Positions 26,484-35,471 are shown, numbered from the stretch's first letter. The stretch is 64,000 nt of DNA from an uncultured bacterium (GCA_949291365.1 CASEVJ010000005.1:62001-126000), one strand, 5' to 3'. A program made the numbers and translations. Notes: generated by a model from the sequence alone, not told the origin.

Positions 26484-27479
26484 TTATTTGGCTTCGGATA
26501 CGGCCACCGCAACGGCTACCGTCGCGCCGACCATCGGGTTGTTGCCCATGCCGATAAGGCCCATCATCTCCACGTGCGCAGGCACGGAGGAAGAGCCGGC
26601 AAACTGCGCATCGCTGTGCATGCGGCCCATGGTGTCGGTCATGCCGTAAGAGGCAGGGCCGGCGGCCATATTGTCCGGGTGCAGCGTGCGGCCCGTGCCG
26701 CCGCCGGAAGCCACGGAGAAATATTTCTTGCCGTTTTCAATGGCCCATTTCTTATAGGTGCCGGCTACCGGGTGCTGGAAGCGGGTGGGGTTGGTGGAGT
26801 TGCCGGTAATGGACACGTCCACCCCTTCGTGGCGCATAATGGCTACGCCTTCGTTGACGTCGTCTGCGCCGTAGCATTTCACTTTGGCGCGGTCTCCGTC
26901 GGAGAAAGCTTTTTCGCTGACGATTTTGAGCTCGCCGGTTTTGTAGTCATATTCCGTTTCCACGGAGGTAAACCCGTTAATGCGGGAAATAATGTAGGCG
27001 GCGTCTTTGCCCAAGCCGTTCAAAATGACGCGCAACGGTTCTTTGCGCACTTTGTTGGCGGTGCGGGCAATGCCGATGGCGCCTTCCGCGGCGGCGAAGC
27101 TTTCGTGCCCTGCCAAGAAGCAGAAGCATTTGGTTTCTTCGCGCAGCAGCATAGCGCCCAGGTTGCCGTGGCCAAGGCCTACGGCGCGCTGGTCAGCCAC
27201 AGAGCCGGGAATGCAGAAGCTCTGCAAGCCCACGCCGATTTTTTCGGCGGCTTCGGCGGCGGATTTAACGCCGGATTTCAAAGCGATAGCGGCGCCCACG
27301 GTATAGGCCCACACGGCGTTGTCAAACGCGATGGGCTGAATGCCTTTGACGATTTTTTCCACGTCAATGCCTTTGTCAAGGCAGATTTGGCGCGCTTCTT
27401 CCAAATCTTTAATGCCGGCGGCTTTGAGCGCGGCGTTGATTTTGTCAATTCTTCTTTCGTATCCTTCAAACGTAATCAT
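26484..27479 (-). CDS. GGGtGRT protein (conserved, uncharacterised)
   Basis: 331 aa. Contains the defining block FSVASGGGTGRTLHPDNMAAGPASYGMTDTMGRMHSDAQFAGSSSVPAHVEMMGLIGMGNNPMVGATVAVAVAVSEA. Other conserved-looking segments are VADQRAVGLGHGNLGAMLL and CFCFLAGHESFAAAEGAIGIARTANKVR. The family is found in anaerobes and is named after its Gly-Gly-Gly-Thr-Gly-Arg-Thr motif; no activity is known to me. It is encoded 17 bp after an IscU/NifU-like scaffold, a pairing seen elsewhere, suggesting the two work together. Confidence 0.9.
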   Translation of the reverse strand: MITFEGYERRIDKINAALKAAGIKDLEEARQICLDKGIDVEKIVKGIQPIAFDNAVWAYTVGAAIALKSGVKSAAEAAEKIGVGLQSFCIPGSVADQRAVGLGHGNLGAMLLREETKCFCFLAGHESFAAAEGAIGIARTANKVRKEPLRVILNGLGKDAAYIISRINGFTSVETEYDYKTGELKIVSEKAFSDGDRAKVKCYGADDVNEGVAIMRHEGVDVSITGNSTNPTRFQHPVAGTYKKWAIENGKKYFSVASGGGTGRTLHPDNMAAGPASYGMTDTMGRMHSDAQFAGSSSVPAHVEMMGLIGMGNNPMVGATVAVAVAVSEAK

Positions 27480-27496
27480 AAATTTCTCTCCTGGGC

Positions 27497-28198
27497 TTAC
27501 TCTTTGCGGGGGTCAATTTTCTTGACGGCTTCGTCAAAGCGGCCGTAGGTTTTGACGTTGTCTTCAAAGGCCTTTTTGGCATCGGTGCCTTTTTTAATGG
27601 CGTCCATCATCTTACCCAGGTTGACGAATTTATAGCCGATGATTTCGTTGTTCTTGTCCAAACCGATTTCCAGCACATATCCTTCCGCCATTTCCAAATA
27701 GCGGGGGCCTTTGGCTTCGGTGCCGTACATAGTGCCTACCTGGCTGCGGTGGCCTTTGCCCAGGTCTTCCATACCGGCGCCGATGGGCAGCCCGTCATCG
27801 GAAAACGCGCTCTGCGTGCGGCCGTAGACGATTTGCAGGAAAAGCTCGCGCATAGCGGTATTGATAGCGTCGCAAACCAAGTCGGAGTTTAGGGCTTCCA
27901 AAATGGTTTTGCCCGGCAGAATTTCCGCCGCCATGGCGGCAGAGTGGGTCATGCCGGAGCAGCCCAGCGTTTCCACCAGCGCTTCTTTAATCACGCCGTT
28001 TTTGACGTTGAGCGTGAGTTTGCAGGCGCCCTGTTGCGGGGCGCACCAACCCACACCGTGGGTCAAACCGCTGATATCGCCAATTTGTTTGGCTTTAACC
28101 CATTTTCCTTCTTCAGGAATTGGGGCCGGGTCATGCTTGGCGCCTTTGCAGACGCAGCACATTTCTTTGACTTCGGGGGTGCATTTTTCGCAGCTCAT
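27497..28198 (-). CDS. IscU/NifU-like iron-sulfur cluster scaffold-type protein
   Basis: 233 aa. N-terminal Cys cluster MSCEKCTPEVKEMCCVCKG, then an IscU/NifU_N-like fold with GVGWCAPQQGACKLTLNVKNGVIKEALVETLGCSGMTHSAAMAAEILPGKTILEAL. The Cys in CAPQ and GCSGM correspond to scaffold ligand positions; the canonical third ligand region (LCADCxCSxLAxxAI-like) is replaced by DLVCDAINTAMRELF. Longer than IscU (about 130 aa), with a distinct C-terminal half. SD AGGAG before ATG 28198. Likely partner of the GGGtGRT protein; divergent from serC. Confidence 0.85.
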   Translation of the reverse strand: MSCEKCTPEVKEMCCVCKGAKHDPAPIPEEGKWVKAKQIGDISGLTHGVGWCAPQQGACKLTLNVKNGVIKEALVETLGCSGMTHSAAMAAEILPGKTILEALNSDLVCDAINTAMRELFLQIVYGRTQSAFSDDGLPIGAGMEDLGKGHRSQVGTMYGTEAKGPRYLEMAEGYVLEIGLDKNNEIIGYKFVNLGKMMDAIKKGTDAKKAFEDNVKTYGRFDEAVKKIDPRKE

Positions 28199-28386
28199 GA
28201 AAGTCTCCTAATGAAAATAATAAATCTTACCTTTATATTTTACAAAATCCGCGGCCAAAAAAGTCCGCCCAAAAGCAGGGTTAAAATTCACACTTCCACA
28301 AGCAATATCCCAGCGGCTTTAGCCCGCTATGGCCTAGCCAGGCCCAAACGGCGGACAAATAAGCAAAAATACAAAAACGGAAGGGG

Positions 28387-28415
28387 TTGCATTTTTCCCC
28401 AACCTTGTCTACAAT
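28387..28415 (+). promoter_or_regulatory. Promoter of the serC-serA-DUF1015 operon
   Basis: TTGCAT (28387-28392), 17-bp spacer, TACAAT (28410-28415). Confidence 0.7.
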
Positions 28416-28443
28416 GGGGGTAGACGCAAAAAAGGAGATGAAT

Positions 28444-29619
28444 ATGACTGTGAAAATACCGACCGAGCAACTGCCCACTTCCACCTTTACCTGCGGCCCC
28501 AGCCAGGGCCACCCCGTCGTACGGGAAACGCCGCTTTATAAAACCCAATTTGAACGCAGCCACCGCGCCAAAGACATTTCCACAGACGGCCTGTATAAAG
28601 AAGCCGCCGATAATTTGCGCCAGCTGCTGGCCTTGCCCGCCGATTATACCGTCCTCTTTTTTATGGGTGGCGCTACGCCGGCGCTGGACGCGGTGGCATG
28701 GAGCTTGACCAAAAACTCCATTTCCGGGTTAAGCTTTGGGGCGTTCTCCAAACTGTGGTGCAAAAAAATCGCTTCCTGCTTAGAAGACACTGTCATCAAA
28801 GATTTTAAAGAGCCCGCCGAAGGCGAATTTTTCCCCGCGCAAAAACCCGACTACAACGCCAGCTTGGTAGTGCTGACCCCCAACGAAACCTCCACCGGCA
28901 CGCAAATCCCCAACGAATACCTGGAAGAGGCCTGGAAAAGCAAAGGGCCCGACACCTTGATTGCCTGGGACTGCACTTCCTGCGCCGGCGGGCGGGATTT
29001 GCCTGCCAATAAATTTGACGTTATGGTGTTCTCCATGCAGAAATGTTTTGGCGTGGGCGGCGGCAGCAGCGTGATTATCTTAAGCCCCGCCGCGGTCAAA
29101 CGCATTGAAGAGGCCAAAAAATACCGCCGCATTCCTTATTCTCTGGATTTGACGGAAGCCGTCAAAAAAGCACAGGAAAAAGCCCAAACGGTCAATACCC
29201 CCTCCACCACCAATATTTGGATGTTCAACGAGGCCTGCAAGTGGATGAACGACAACGGCGGGCTCAAAGCCATGGACGCGCTGTGCCGCGCGCATTATGA
29301 CTACCTGATGAAATGGGTGGAAAGCACCGACTGGCTGGCCCCGCTGATTAAAAACCCGGCCAACCGCTCCTACACCACCTTGACGCTGGAAATCACAGAC
29401 CCGAAAATTGACTGCGCCGAAATCAGCAAAGCGCTCAAAGCCACCGGCCTGCCCAATTTGCAGGACGGCATAAAGAAATATTCTTCCGTCAAACAAAACT
29501 CCCTGCGTATTGCCTGTTTCCCGTTTGTGGATATACACGGCACGCAGCAATATGAAAAACTGACCAAAGCCGTTGACGCTATTGTGGCGGATTTGCGCGC
29601 CAACGCGGAGGGCAAATGA
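28444..29619 (+). CDS. serC: Phosphoserine aminotransferase
   Basis: PLP-dependent (fold type I, class V) enzyme converting 3-phosphohydroxypyruvate to phosphoserine. 391 aa. It begins with TCGPSQGHPVVRETPLY and SHRAKDISTDGLYKEAADNLRQLLALPADYTVLFFMGGATPALDAVAWSL; the PLP lysine is in VMVFSMQKCFGVGGGSSV. More like the archaeal/actinobacterial-type SerC than E. coli SerC by this spacing (inference). ATG 28444 has GGAG 6 nt upstream; ATG 28438 is too close to it. Stop overlaps the next start by 4 nt. Confidence 0.9.
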   Translation: MTVKIPTEQLPTSTFTCGPSQGHPVVRETPLYKTQFERSHRAKDISTDGLYKEAADNLRQLLALPADYTVLFFMGGATPALDAVAWSLTKNSISGLSFGAFSKLWCKKIASCLEDTVIKDFKEPAEGEFFPAQKPDYNASLVVLTPNETSTGTQIPNEYLEEAWKSKGPDTLIAWDCTSCAGGRDLPANKFDVMVFSMQKCFGVGGGSSVIILSPAAVKRIEEAKKYRRIPYSLDLTEAVKKAQEKAQTVNTPSTTNIWMFNEACKWMNDNGGLKAMDALCRAHYDYLMKWVESTDWLAPLIKNPANRSYTTLTLEITDPKIDCAEISKALKATGLPNLQDGIKKYSSVKQNSLRIACFPFVDIHGTQQYEKLTKAVDAIVADLRANAEGK

Positions 29620-30569
29620 AAATACTGATTGCAGACAAATTCCCCGCCCACTGGGCCGAAGTGTTGGCCAAGCAGGGCCACCAGATTACCTCTGACCCGT
29701 CTTTAGACGAAAACACGCTGCCCGGCGCGATAAAAGACCATGAAATTTTAATCGTGCGCAGCACCAAAGTGCCCGCCGCTGTCATAGACGCGGGCACGGC
29801 CTTAAAGCTCATTATCCGTGCCGGGGCCGGCACCAACACCATAGACGTCAAACACGCCGCCGAAAAGGGCGTGGCGGTGTGCAACTGCCCGGGCACCAAT
29901 TCCATTGCCGTGGCAGAGCTGACCATGGGGCTGATTTTGGCATTAGACCGCCGTATTTACCACAATACCAAAGACCTGCGCGAAGGCAAATGGAACAAAG
30001 GCGAATACGGCAAAGCCAAAGGGCTTTTTGGGCGTACGCTGGGCATTATCGGGCTGGGAGCAATTGGCAAAGAAGTAGCCAAACGCGCCGAAGCGTTTGG
30101 TATGAACGTGGTGGCCTATGACCCCAACGACAAAGCCGAAGAATTTATTGCTATCGGCGTAACGCCGGAGCCGGACATTTACACGCTGGCCGGTATGTGC
30201 GACGCCGTAACCGTACACGTACCCGAAACGCCGCAAACCAAGGGCTTATTTAATAAAAAATTCTTTGACGCCATGAAGCCCGGCGCTATCTTTATCAACG
30301 CAGCGCGCGGCGGGCTGGTGGTGGCAAAAGACCTGGCAGAGGCGGTCAAAACCAAAGGCATTAAAGCAGGGCTGGACGTGTATGAAACCGAGCCCAAAGC
30401 CAATGATACTGTCTTTGATTATTCCCCCTACGAAGGGGCCGAAAATATTTACGGCACGCACCACATCGGCGCCAGTACCGACCAAGCTCAGGACGCGGTG
30501 GCGGAGTGCACCGTTCAAATTATCAACGAATACGCCGCTACGGGCAAATTTTTGCACAAGGTGAACTAA
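29616..30569 (+). CDS. serA: D-3-phosphoglycerate dehydrogenase, short form
   Basis: First step of serine biosynthesis: 3-phosphoglycerate to phosphohydroxypyruvate with NAD+. 317 aa, so it lacks the C-terminal regulatory ACT and intervening domains of long SerA. NAD-binding LGIIGLGAIGKEVAKRAEAFGMNVVAYDP; catalytic Arg in NAARGGLV, Glu in DVYETEP, His in GTHHIGAST. Absence of ACT suggests no serine feedback. Overlaps serC and the downstream DUF1015 gene (TAATG). Confidence 0.93.
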   Translation: MKILIADKFPAHWAEVLAKQGHQITSDPSLDENTLPGAIKDHEILIVRSTKVPAAVIDAGTALKLIIRAGAGTNTIDVKHAAEKGVAVCNCPGTNSIAVAELTMGLILALDRRIYHNTKDLREGKWNKGEYGKAKGLFGRTLGIIGLGAIGKEVAKRAEAFGMNVVAYDPNDKAEEFIAIGVTPEPDIYTLAGMCDAVTVHVPETPQTKGLFNKKFFDAMKPGAIFINAARGGLVVAKDLAEAVKTKGIKAGLDVYETEPKANDTVFDYSPYEGAENIYGTHHIGASTDQAQDAVAECTVQIINEYAATGKFLHKVN

Positions 30570-31801
30570 TGGCTATTGTTAAACCTTTCCGGGGCTACCG
30601 CCCCGACGGTCACGCAGAGCAAATAGCGTGCCCGCCTTATGATGTGATTAACTCGCGCGAAGCGCGCGAAATGGCAAAAGGCAATCCGCTCTCTTTTTTG
30701 CATGTGGAAAAGCCGGAAATTGATTTGCCTGAAAACGTGGATTTATACGATGAGCAAGTCTATGCCAAAGGGCGCGAAAATCTGGACAAATTCATCGCAC
30801 GCGGCATTTTAAAACAGGACAGAAAACCCTGCTTTTACATTTACGCGCAAACGATGGGTGGGCGCACCCAGTACGGCCTGGTGGCCGCGGTGAGCGCAGA
30901 AGAGTACGACAAAGGCATTATCCGCAAGCACGAACTGACGCGCAAAGACAAAGAAGAAGACCGCACCCGTCATGTAGACACCTTGGGCGCCACCACGGGC
31001 CCGGTGTTTCTGACCTATCCGCACCAACAGGAAATGGACGATTTAGTCCATACGCTGACGCAAAATCCGCCGCACTATAAATTCACTACCTCTGACGGCA
31101 TAGGGCATACGTTTTGGGTCATGCACGAGGATAAAGACATTGACCGCGTGATTAAAATTTTTGACGCGCTGCCTGTTTTGTATATTGCCGACGGGCACCA
31201 CCGCTCCGCTTCTGCTGCCAATGTGGCGCGCAAGCGCAAAGCGGCCAACCCGCACCACACCGGGCAGGAAAGCTACAACTTTTTCCTGGCGGTCATTTTC
31301 CCGGCGGAACAGCTCTATGTCATGGACTACAACCGCCTGGTGAAAGATTTAAACGGGCTGTCTAAAGAGGTGTTTTTGGAAAAAATAGCCCAAAAATTTG
31401 ACGTGCAGGCCACCGCTCAAGCCAAACCCCAGGCCCGCCACCAGTTTGGCATGTATTTGGACGGGCAATGGTACACGCTGAAGGCCAAAGACGGCTCCTT
31501 TGACGCACAAGACCCTGTAGCCGCTTTAGACGTGAGCATTCTGCAAAACAACCTGCTGGCCCCGGTGCTGGGCATTGGAGACCCGCGCACCGACAAACGC
31601 ATTAACTTTGTCGGCGGTATACGAGGGCTCAAAGAGCTGCAAAAGCGGGTGGACAGCGGCGAATACAAGGTGGCGTTTTCCATGTATCCGACGTCTATGG
31701 AAGAGCTGATGAAAGTGGCCGACGCCCACCTGATTATGCCGCCCAAATCCACCTGGTTTGAGCCCAAACTGCGCAGCGGGCTGGTAACGTACAAGTATTA
31801 G
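30569..31801 (+). CDS. DUF1015 family protein, third gene of the serine operon
   Basis: 410 aa. It begins MAIVKPFRGYRPDGHAEQIACPPYDVINSREAREMAKGNPLSFLHVEKPEIDLP, the DUF1015 signature. Other family-like blocks are YGLVAAVSAEEYDKGIIRKHELTRKDKEEDRTRHVDTLGATTGPVFLTYP, YIADGHHRSASAANVAR (a His-rich, possibly metal- or phosphate-binding motif) and NNLLAPVLGIGDPRTDKRINFVGG. Function unproven. The serC-serA-DUF1015 linkage with 4-nt and 1-nt overlaps implies a role in serine metabolism; no serB lies in the window. Confidence 0.9.
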   Translation: MAIVKPFRGYRPDGHAEQIACPPYDVINSREAREMAKGNPLSFLHVEKPEIDLPENVDLYDEQVYAKGRENLDKFIARGILKQDRKPCFYIYAQTMGGRTQYGLVAAVSAEEYDKGIIRKHELTRKDKEEDRTRHVDTLGATTGPVFLTYPHQQEMDDLVHTLTQNPPHYKFTTSDGIGHTFWVMHEDKDIDRVIKIFDALPVLYIADGHHRSASAANVARKRKAANPHHTGQESYNFFLAVIFPAEQLYVMDYNRLVKDLNGLSKEVFLEKIAQKFDVQATAQAKPQARHQFGMYLDGQWYTLKAKDGSFDAQDPVAALDVSILQNNLLAPVLGIGDPRTDKRINFVGGIRGLKELQKRVDSGEYKVAFSMYPTSMEELMKVADAHLIMPPKSTWFEPKLRSGLVTYKY

Positions 31802-31832
31802 ACCACCGCAGAAAACTGCTGTTTTAATTAAT

Positions 31833-31867
31833 AAATACGCCTCCGCTCTCGGGGGCGTATTTGTTTT
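31833..31867 (+). terminator. Terminator of the serine operon
   Basis: AAATACGCC / GGCGTATTT stem with T-rich tail TTGTTTT. Confidence 0.75.
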
Positions 31868-31911
31868 AAACGGAATAGTCCGCTTTTAATAATGGCGGCG
31901 TGTTTCTATAT

Positions 31912-31940
31912 AAAACCCCCGCCTGATTAGGCGGGGGTTT
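31912..31940 (-). terminator. Terminator of the ABC exporter gene
   Basis: CCCCCGCC / GGCGGGGG stem with A/T arms and a TTTTATATAG run on the minus strand. Confidence 0.8.
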
Positions 31941-31958
31941 AGGTAAAACCGACAAGCA

Positions 31959-33743
31959 TCAGGCGCGGTGTTTAAACTGCGCATTGTAGAGCGCTTTGTA
32001 GGCGCCGTCTTCCAGCTTTAAAAGTTCCTCGTGAGAGCCCACCTCCACAATTTCCCCGCCGTTTAACACCACAATTTTATCGGCATTAACGACCGTGGAC
32101 AAACGGTGCGCAATCACAAACACCGTGCGGTTTTTCATCAGGTTATCCAGCGCTTTCTGCACAATCGCTTCCGACTTATTGTCCAGTGCGCTGGTGGCTT
32201 CGTCCAGCACTACGATAGGGGCGTTACGTACAAACGCGCGCGCAATCGCCACACGCTGGCGCTGTCCGCCCGAAAGCGTCAGCCCGCGTTCGCCCAGTTC
32301 CGTATCCAGACCATCTTTTAATTCCGCAATAAATTTTTCCAGGTGAGCGCTTTTTACCGCCGCCTGCAAGTCCTCTTCCGTAGCGTTGGGCCGGCCGATT
32401 AAGATATTGTCGCGTATAGTGCCGGAGAACAAGAAATTATCCTGAAATACAACGGCTATCTGGTCGCGCAGGGAGGCAAGCGTAAAGTCCCTTATATCGC
32501 TCCCGTCAATTGTGATGCGCCCCTGCGTGACGTCATAAAACCGGGGCAGTAAGTTGACCAGCGTGCTTTTTCCGCCGCCGGAATTGCCCACCAGGGCCAG
32601 ACTGGTGCCCACCGGAACGGTTAAGTCAATATCTTTGAGCACCGGCAACCCCTCTTTATAGGCGAACGTCACGTGTTCAAATTTAATTTCACCGGAAACA
32701 TGAGTCAATTTTTGTGCCTCTTTGGCGTCTTTAATGGTGGGTTTCAAGGCAAAGATTTCAAAAATACGGTCAATAGCCAGCAGGGCTTTTTTGATATCCA
32801 CATAATCGTCCCCCACCGTTTTGAGCGGGGTATAGAGCAACAGCAGGGCCGCAACAAAAGAGGTAAAGTTTCCGCTGGTAATAGTGCCGGCTACAATTAA
32901 AGAGCTGCTCTGCCAAATTACAAAAGCCAGTCCCAGAGAAATAATAAAATGCATGACTGGGGAAAGCCAGCCCGTGTGTTTGACAATGCCCATATTCAAA
33001 TTAAAAATGCGCTCCATCAGCACATTAAACCCTTTTTGCTGTTCTTTTTGCAGGTTATAGGCGGCGATGGTGCGGTTGCCGCTAAACACCTCGTTATAGG
33101 CCTTCATCGCCACGGAGCCGACCTGTATGGTATTGCGCACCAATTCTTCCATTTTGCGCCGCACAATATAGATAGGCACAAAAGCCACCAGCACGGCAGA
33201 CACAGCAATAATGGTCAGCTGCCAGGAGTTATAAAACAGCACACACACCAGCGCCAACGAAGAAAACACCTTGGAAATAATCAGCCGGACGTGATTGATT
33301 AAGCCGTTGCAGGCCGTGTCGGCGTCGTTGTTAAAACGCATCATGACGTGCCCGGAGTCATGATTGTCAAAATACGCCGTATTGAGCGAAAGCAGTTTGG
33401 CAAACAATTTTTTGCGCACGTCCAGCGTTACTTTATTGCCCACCCAGGTAGTCAGGTATTTTACGCTGTAATTTAAAATACTTTGCAGCAACACAAACCC
33501 AATAATCAGCAGCGGCACATAGGCGGCAAAGGTAGCGTTTTTGGCCACCAGCACATCGTCGGTATACGGCTTTAAAAACAAAGCCACTATAGAATCCAAC
33601 GCCCCCACCGGAACAGCCAGCCCCACCCCTAAAAAGGCGCGGAACCAATAGGGTTTGAGATAAGGCCACATCCGCTTATAATTTACAATCAGCGAATTTT
33701 TAAAAATCAATTCATTCAAAGGGGTCTTTAGTATATTTTTCAT
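31959..33743 (-). CDS. MsbA-like ABC exporter (fused permease and ATPase)
   Basis: 594 aa half-transporter, functional as a dimer. The N-terminal six-helix exporter domain (about 1-310) includes the family loop DSGHVMMRFNNDADTACNGL. The ATPase domain has Walker A LVGNSGGGKSTLVNLL, Q-loop VFQDNFLFSGTIRDNI, signature LSGGQRQRVAIARAFV, Walker B IVVLDEATSALD and H-loop FVIAHRLSTV. Lipid A flippase MsbA is the nearest well-known type, but drug or glycolipid export cannot be excluded. Monocistronic; convergent with the serine operon. Confidence 0.9.
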   Translation of the reverse strand: MKNILKTPLNELIFKNSLIVNYKRMWPYLKPYWFRAFLGVGLAVPVGALDSIVALFLKPYTDDVLVAKNATFAAYVPLLIIGFVLLQSILNYSVKYLTTWVGNKVTLDVRKKLFAKLLSLNTAYFDNHDSGHVMMRFNNDADTACNGLINHVRLIISKVFSSLALVCVLFYNSWQLTIIAVSAVLVAFVPIYIVRRKMEELVRNTIQVGSVAMKAYNEVFSGNRTIAAYNLQKEQQKGFNVLMERIFNLNMGIVKHTGWLSPVMHFIISLGLAFVIWQSSSLIVAGTITSGNFTSFVAALLLLYTPLKTVGDDYVDIKKALLAIDRIFEIFALKPTIKDAKEAQKLTHVSGEIKFEHVTFAYKEGLPVLKDIDLTVPVGTSLALVGNSGGGKSTLVNLLPRFYDVTQGRITIDGSDIRDFTLASLRDQIAVVFQDNFLFSGTIRDNILIGRPNATEEDLQAAVKSAHLEKFIAELKDGLDTELGERGLTLSGGQRQRVAIARAFVRNAPIVVLDEATSALDNKSEAIVQKALDNLMKNRTVFVIAHRLSTVVNADKIVVLNGGEIVEVGSHEELLKLEDGAYKALYNAQFKHRA

Positions 33744-33805
33744 GCCGGGGCACGCTCCGAAAAATAAGGTTGGATATTACTTATTATAACAATATCCGGC
33801 CCCTC

Positions 33806-33834
33806 TTGCATTAGCCGTTCGTATTTGCTACATT
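33806..33834 (+). promoter_or_regulatory. Promoter of the DksA-type gene
   Basis: TTGCAT (33806-33811), 17-bp spacer, TACATT (33829-33834). Same architecture as the serC promoter. Confidence 0.6.
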
Positions 33835-33890
33835 AATCAAACGGCGCAAAACAACGCCGCTCGATTTGTATATTTAAAGGAGTGCCCGAA

Positions 33891-34268
33891 ATGGTAACGA
33901 AAAAAAACAGCAAAGACGCTTTAACCGCGGCGGAAATTAAAGAGATTAAAAAACATTTGGAAGAGCTTAAAGCAGACGCTGAAAAAAGACTCAAAGACAA
34001 AAAAACTATGGATATGCCCGAAGCGGAAGTGGGCGACCCGATTGACGCAGCCAGCCAAAGCTTGGATAAAGAAATTTTATTTGAATTGTCCGGCAATTCC
34101 CACAATACTATCGGCCAGATTGAAGCGGCCCTGCGCAAAATTGAAAAGGGCATTTACGGTCGCTGTGAGCTCTGCCGCCAGCCCATTCCCAAAAAACGCA
34201 TAAAAGCGCTGCCTTTTGCCCGCTATTGCATTAACTGCCAGCATTCGTCCGAGCGCAATAACGGCTGA
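33891..34268 (+). CDS. DksA/TraR-type zinc-finger protein
   Basis: About 125 aa. N-terminal coiled coil (EIKEIKKHLEELKADAEKRLKDKKTMDMPEAEVGDPIDAASQSLDKEI) followed by a C4 finger CELCRQPIPKKRIKALPFARYCINCQ. The tip carries DPIDAAS, where DksA has acidic DxxDxA residues that act in the RNA polymerase secondary channel, so a DksA-like transcriptional role is plausible. ATG 33891 has AAGGAG about 8 nt upstream; a GTG at 33882 abuts the SD and is rejected. Confidence 0.88.
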   Translation: MVTKKNSKDALTAAEIKEIKKHLEELKADAEKRLKDKKTMDMPEAEVGDPIDAASQSLDKEILFELSGNSHNTIGQIEAALRKIEKGIYGRCELCRQPIPKKRIKALPFARYCINCQHSSERNNG

Positions 34269-34291
34269 TTGCGCATCAGGTCTCTGCTTTC

Positions 34292-34317
34292 CCCCCGTTT
34301 TTAAACGGGGGTTTTTT
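34292..34317 (+). terminator. Terminator of the DksA-type gene
   Basis: CCCCCGTTT / AAACGGGGG stem and TTTTTT. Confidence 0.85.
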
Positions 34318-34492
34318 GTGTACCCCCCGAGAGTGGATTGCTGCGCATATGTATTATGGCGGCTATTTCCTTCACCTTTTTTGTATGCGTCTGTTGCTTC
34401 AAAAGAAAACACTATTTGCCCATTTAACAGGTTTTTACACTTTATTGCATGATTTCACTGCACTTTGCCAGGGTTTCCTGCATATAAAAAAG

Positions 34493-34517
34493 GCCCTCCG
34501 CCTTTAGAGCGGAGGGC
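34493..34517 (-). terminator. Terminator of the RDD-pilin-like gene
   Basis: GCCCTCCGC / GCGGAGGGC stem, 7-nt loop, T-run on the minus strand. Confidence 0.85.
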
Positions 34518-34534
34518 TTTGGATAAACATAGAA

Positions 34535-35377
34535 TTACGGATAATAAACCGCCGTTTTGCGCAGGTCTTTGGCCTGGGCGCGGATTTTGTATTTATTGTC
34601 TTTGACGCCGATACGGAAATTTTTATTATCCAGCACCTTTTGGGTGTCGCGCTGGAATTGCACCGGGTCGCCGGACAAAATGGACAAACGCAACAGGTCA
34701 TTGGTGTAATAACCAAATTTCATGCGGTGCACTTCTTCCAAATAACCGATTTTCCGCACATGTTCCTGCGCCTGCAAAATCAGGCGTTTCTGCGCCCAGG
34801 AACCGCCTGAAAAAATTTGAGAATAAGCAGAAAAAACAAACATAAACATCAGCAGCATGCCCGTCAAAGAAAGGGCCATACGTTCCCCCCAGCTTTTGGG
34901 ACGGCCTTGCATCACTTCCGATCCGGCCAAATGATCATGCAGCGCTCTTTTGCGGGAATCAATAAACGCCAACAGAAAGCCACACATCAACAGCGCCGCG
35001 CTGATATAATAGCCAATGGCACGCACAAAGGCCTTGCCCAAAGAAAGCGGCTGGCCGGTTTGGGCATTTTCCACCCGGATACCAACCAGTTTTTTACCCA
35101 AGGTAGTGCGCCCGCCGCAGCTGAAAATCGTTTCATACAAAATAAAGGGGACATTCACCCCCGCTAATATCAGATAAATCTGTTCTAAATCCAAAAAGGT
35201 ACGGTTGATGTACGCCGCCGCCAACAACTGGTAAGGGATACTGATAATGCTCCAGTCTATCAACAGCGCAATAAAACGCTCGGCTATGCTGGCCGGTTTG
35301 GCTTCCATTTCTTCGGGCGCCGGAGCCGCCGCCTGGGCGGGGGCATCTTCCATAATATTGATACGGTGTTCTTCCAT
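34535..35377 (-). CDS. RDD-family membrane protein with a pilin-like C-terminal domain
   Basis: 280 aa. Ala/Pro/Glu-rich N-terminus (1-27), then an RDD domain: AERFIALLIDWSIISIPYQLL with the R...D hallmark, a second segment IYLILAGVNVPFILYETIF, and GGRTTLGKKLVGIRV. It continues VNAQTGxPLSLGKAFVRAIGYYISAALLMCGFLLAFIDSRKRALHDHLAGSEV, the classic RDD end. A further membrane segment (MALSLTGMLLMFMFVFSAY) leads to ~85 residues: AQEHVRKIGYLEEVHRMKFGYYTNDLLRLSILSGD...NFRIGVKDNKYKIRAQAKDLRKTAVYYP. That tail has the alpha-then-beta layout of minor-pilin globular domains (helix, GYYTNDL, beta strands). The fusion is unusual. SD AGGGAGA. Confidence 0.8.
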   Translation of the reverse strand: MEEHRINIMEDAPAQAAAPAPEEMEAKPASIAERFIALLIDWSIISIPYQLLAAAYINRTFLDLEQIYLILAGVNVPFILYETIFSCGGRTTLGKKLVGIRVENAQTGQPLSLGKAFVRAIGYYISAALLMCGFLLAFIDSRKRALHDHLAGSEVMQGRPKSWGERMALSLTGMLLMFMFVFSAYSQIFSGGSWAQKRLILQAQEHVRKIGYLEEVHRMKFGYYTNDLLRLSILSGDPVQFQRDTQKVLDNKNFRIGVKDNKYKIRAQAKDLRKTAVYYP

Positions 35378-35471
35378 ATATTCTCCCTCTAAATCTTATT
35401 TGTATTATAACAAGTTTTTAAGACGGTGCAATACTTTTTTCGTTCTCCCTCCCTCCCAAAACACAAAAAAA

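Noticed and set aside
26574..27548. 324-codon plus-strand ORF opposite the GGGtGRT gene
   Set aside because: Antisense shadow of a well-conserved protein; composition (His/Ala/Gly/Phe) is that of a reverse-frame artefact.
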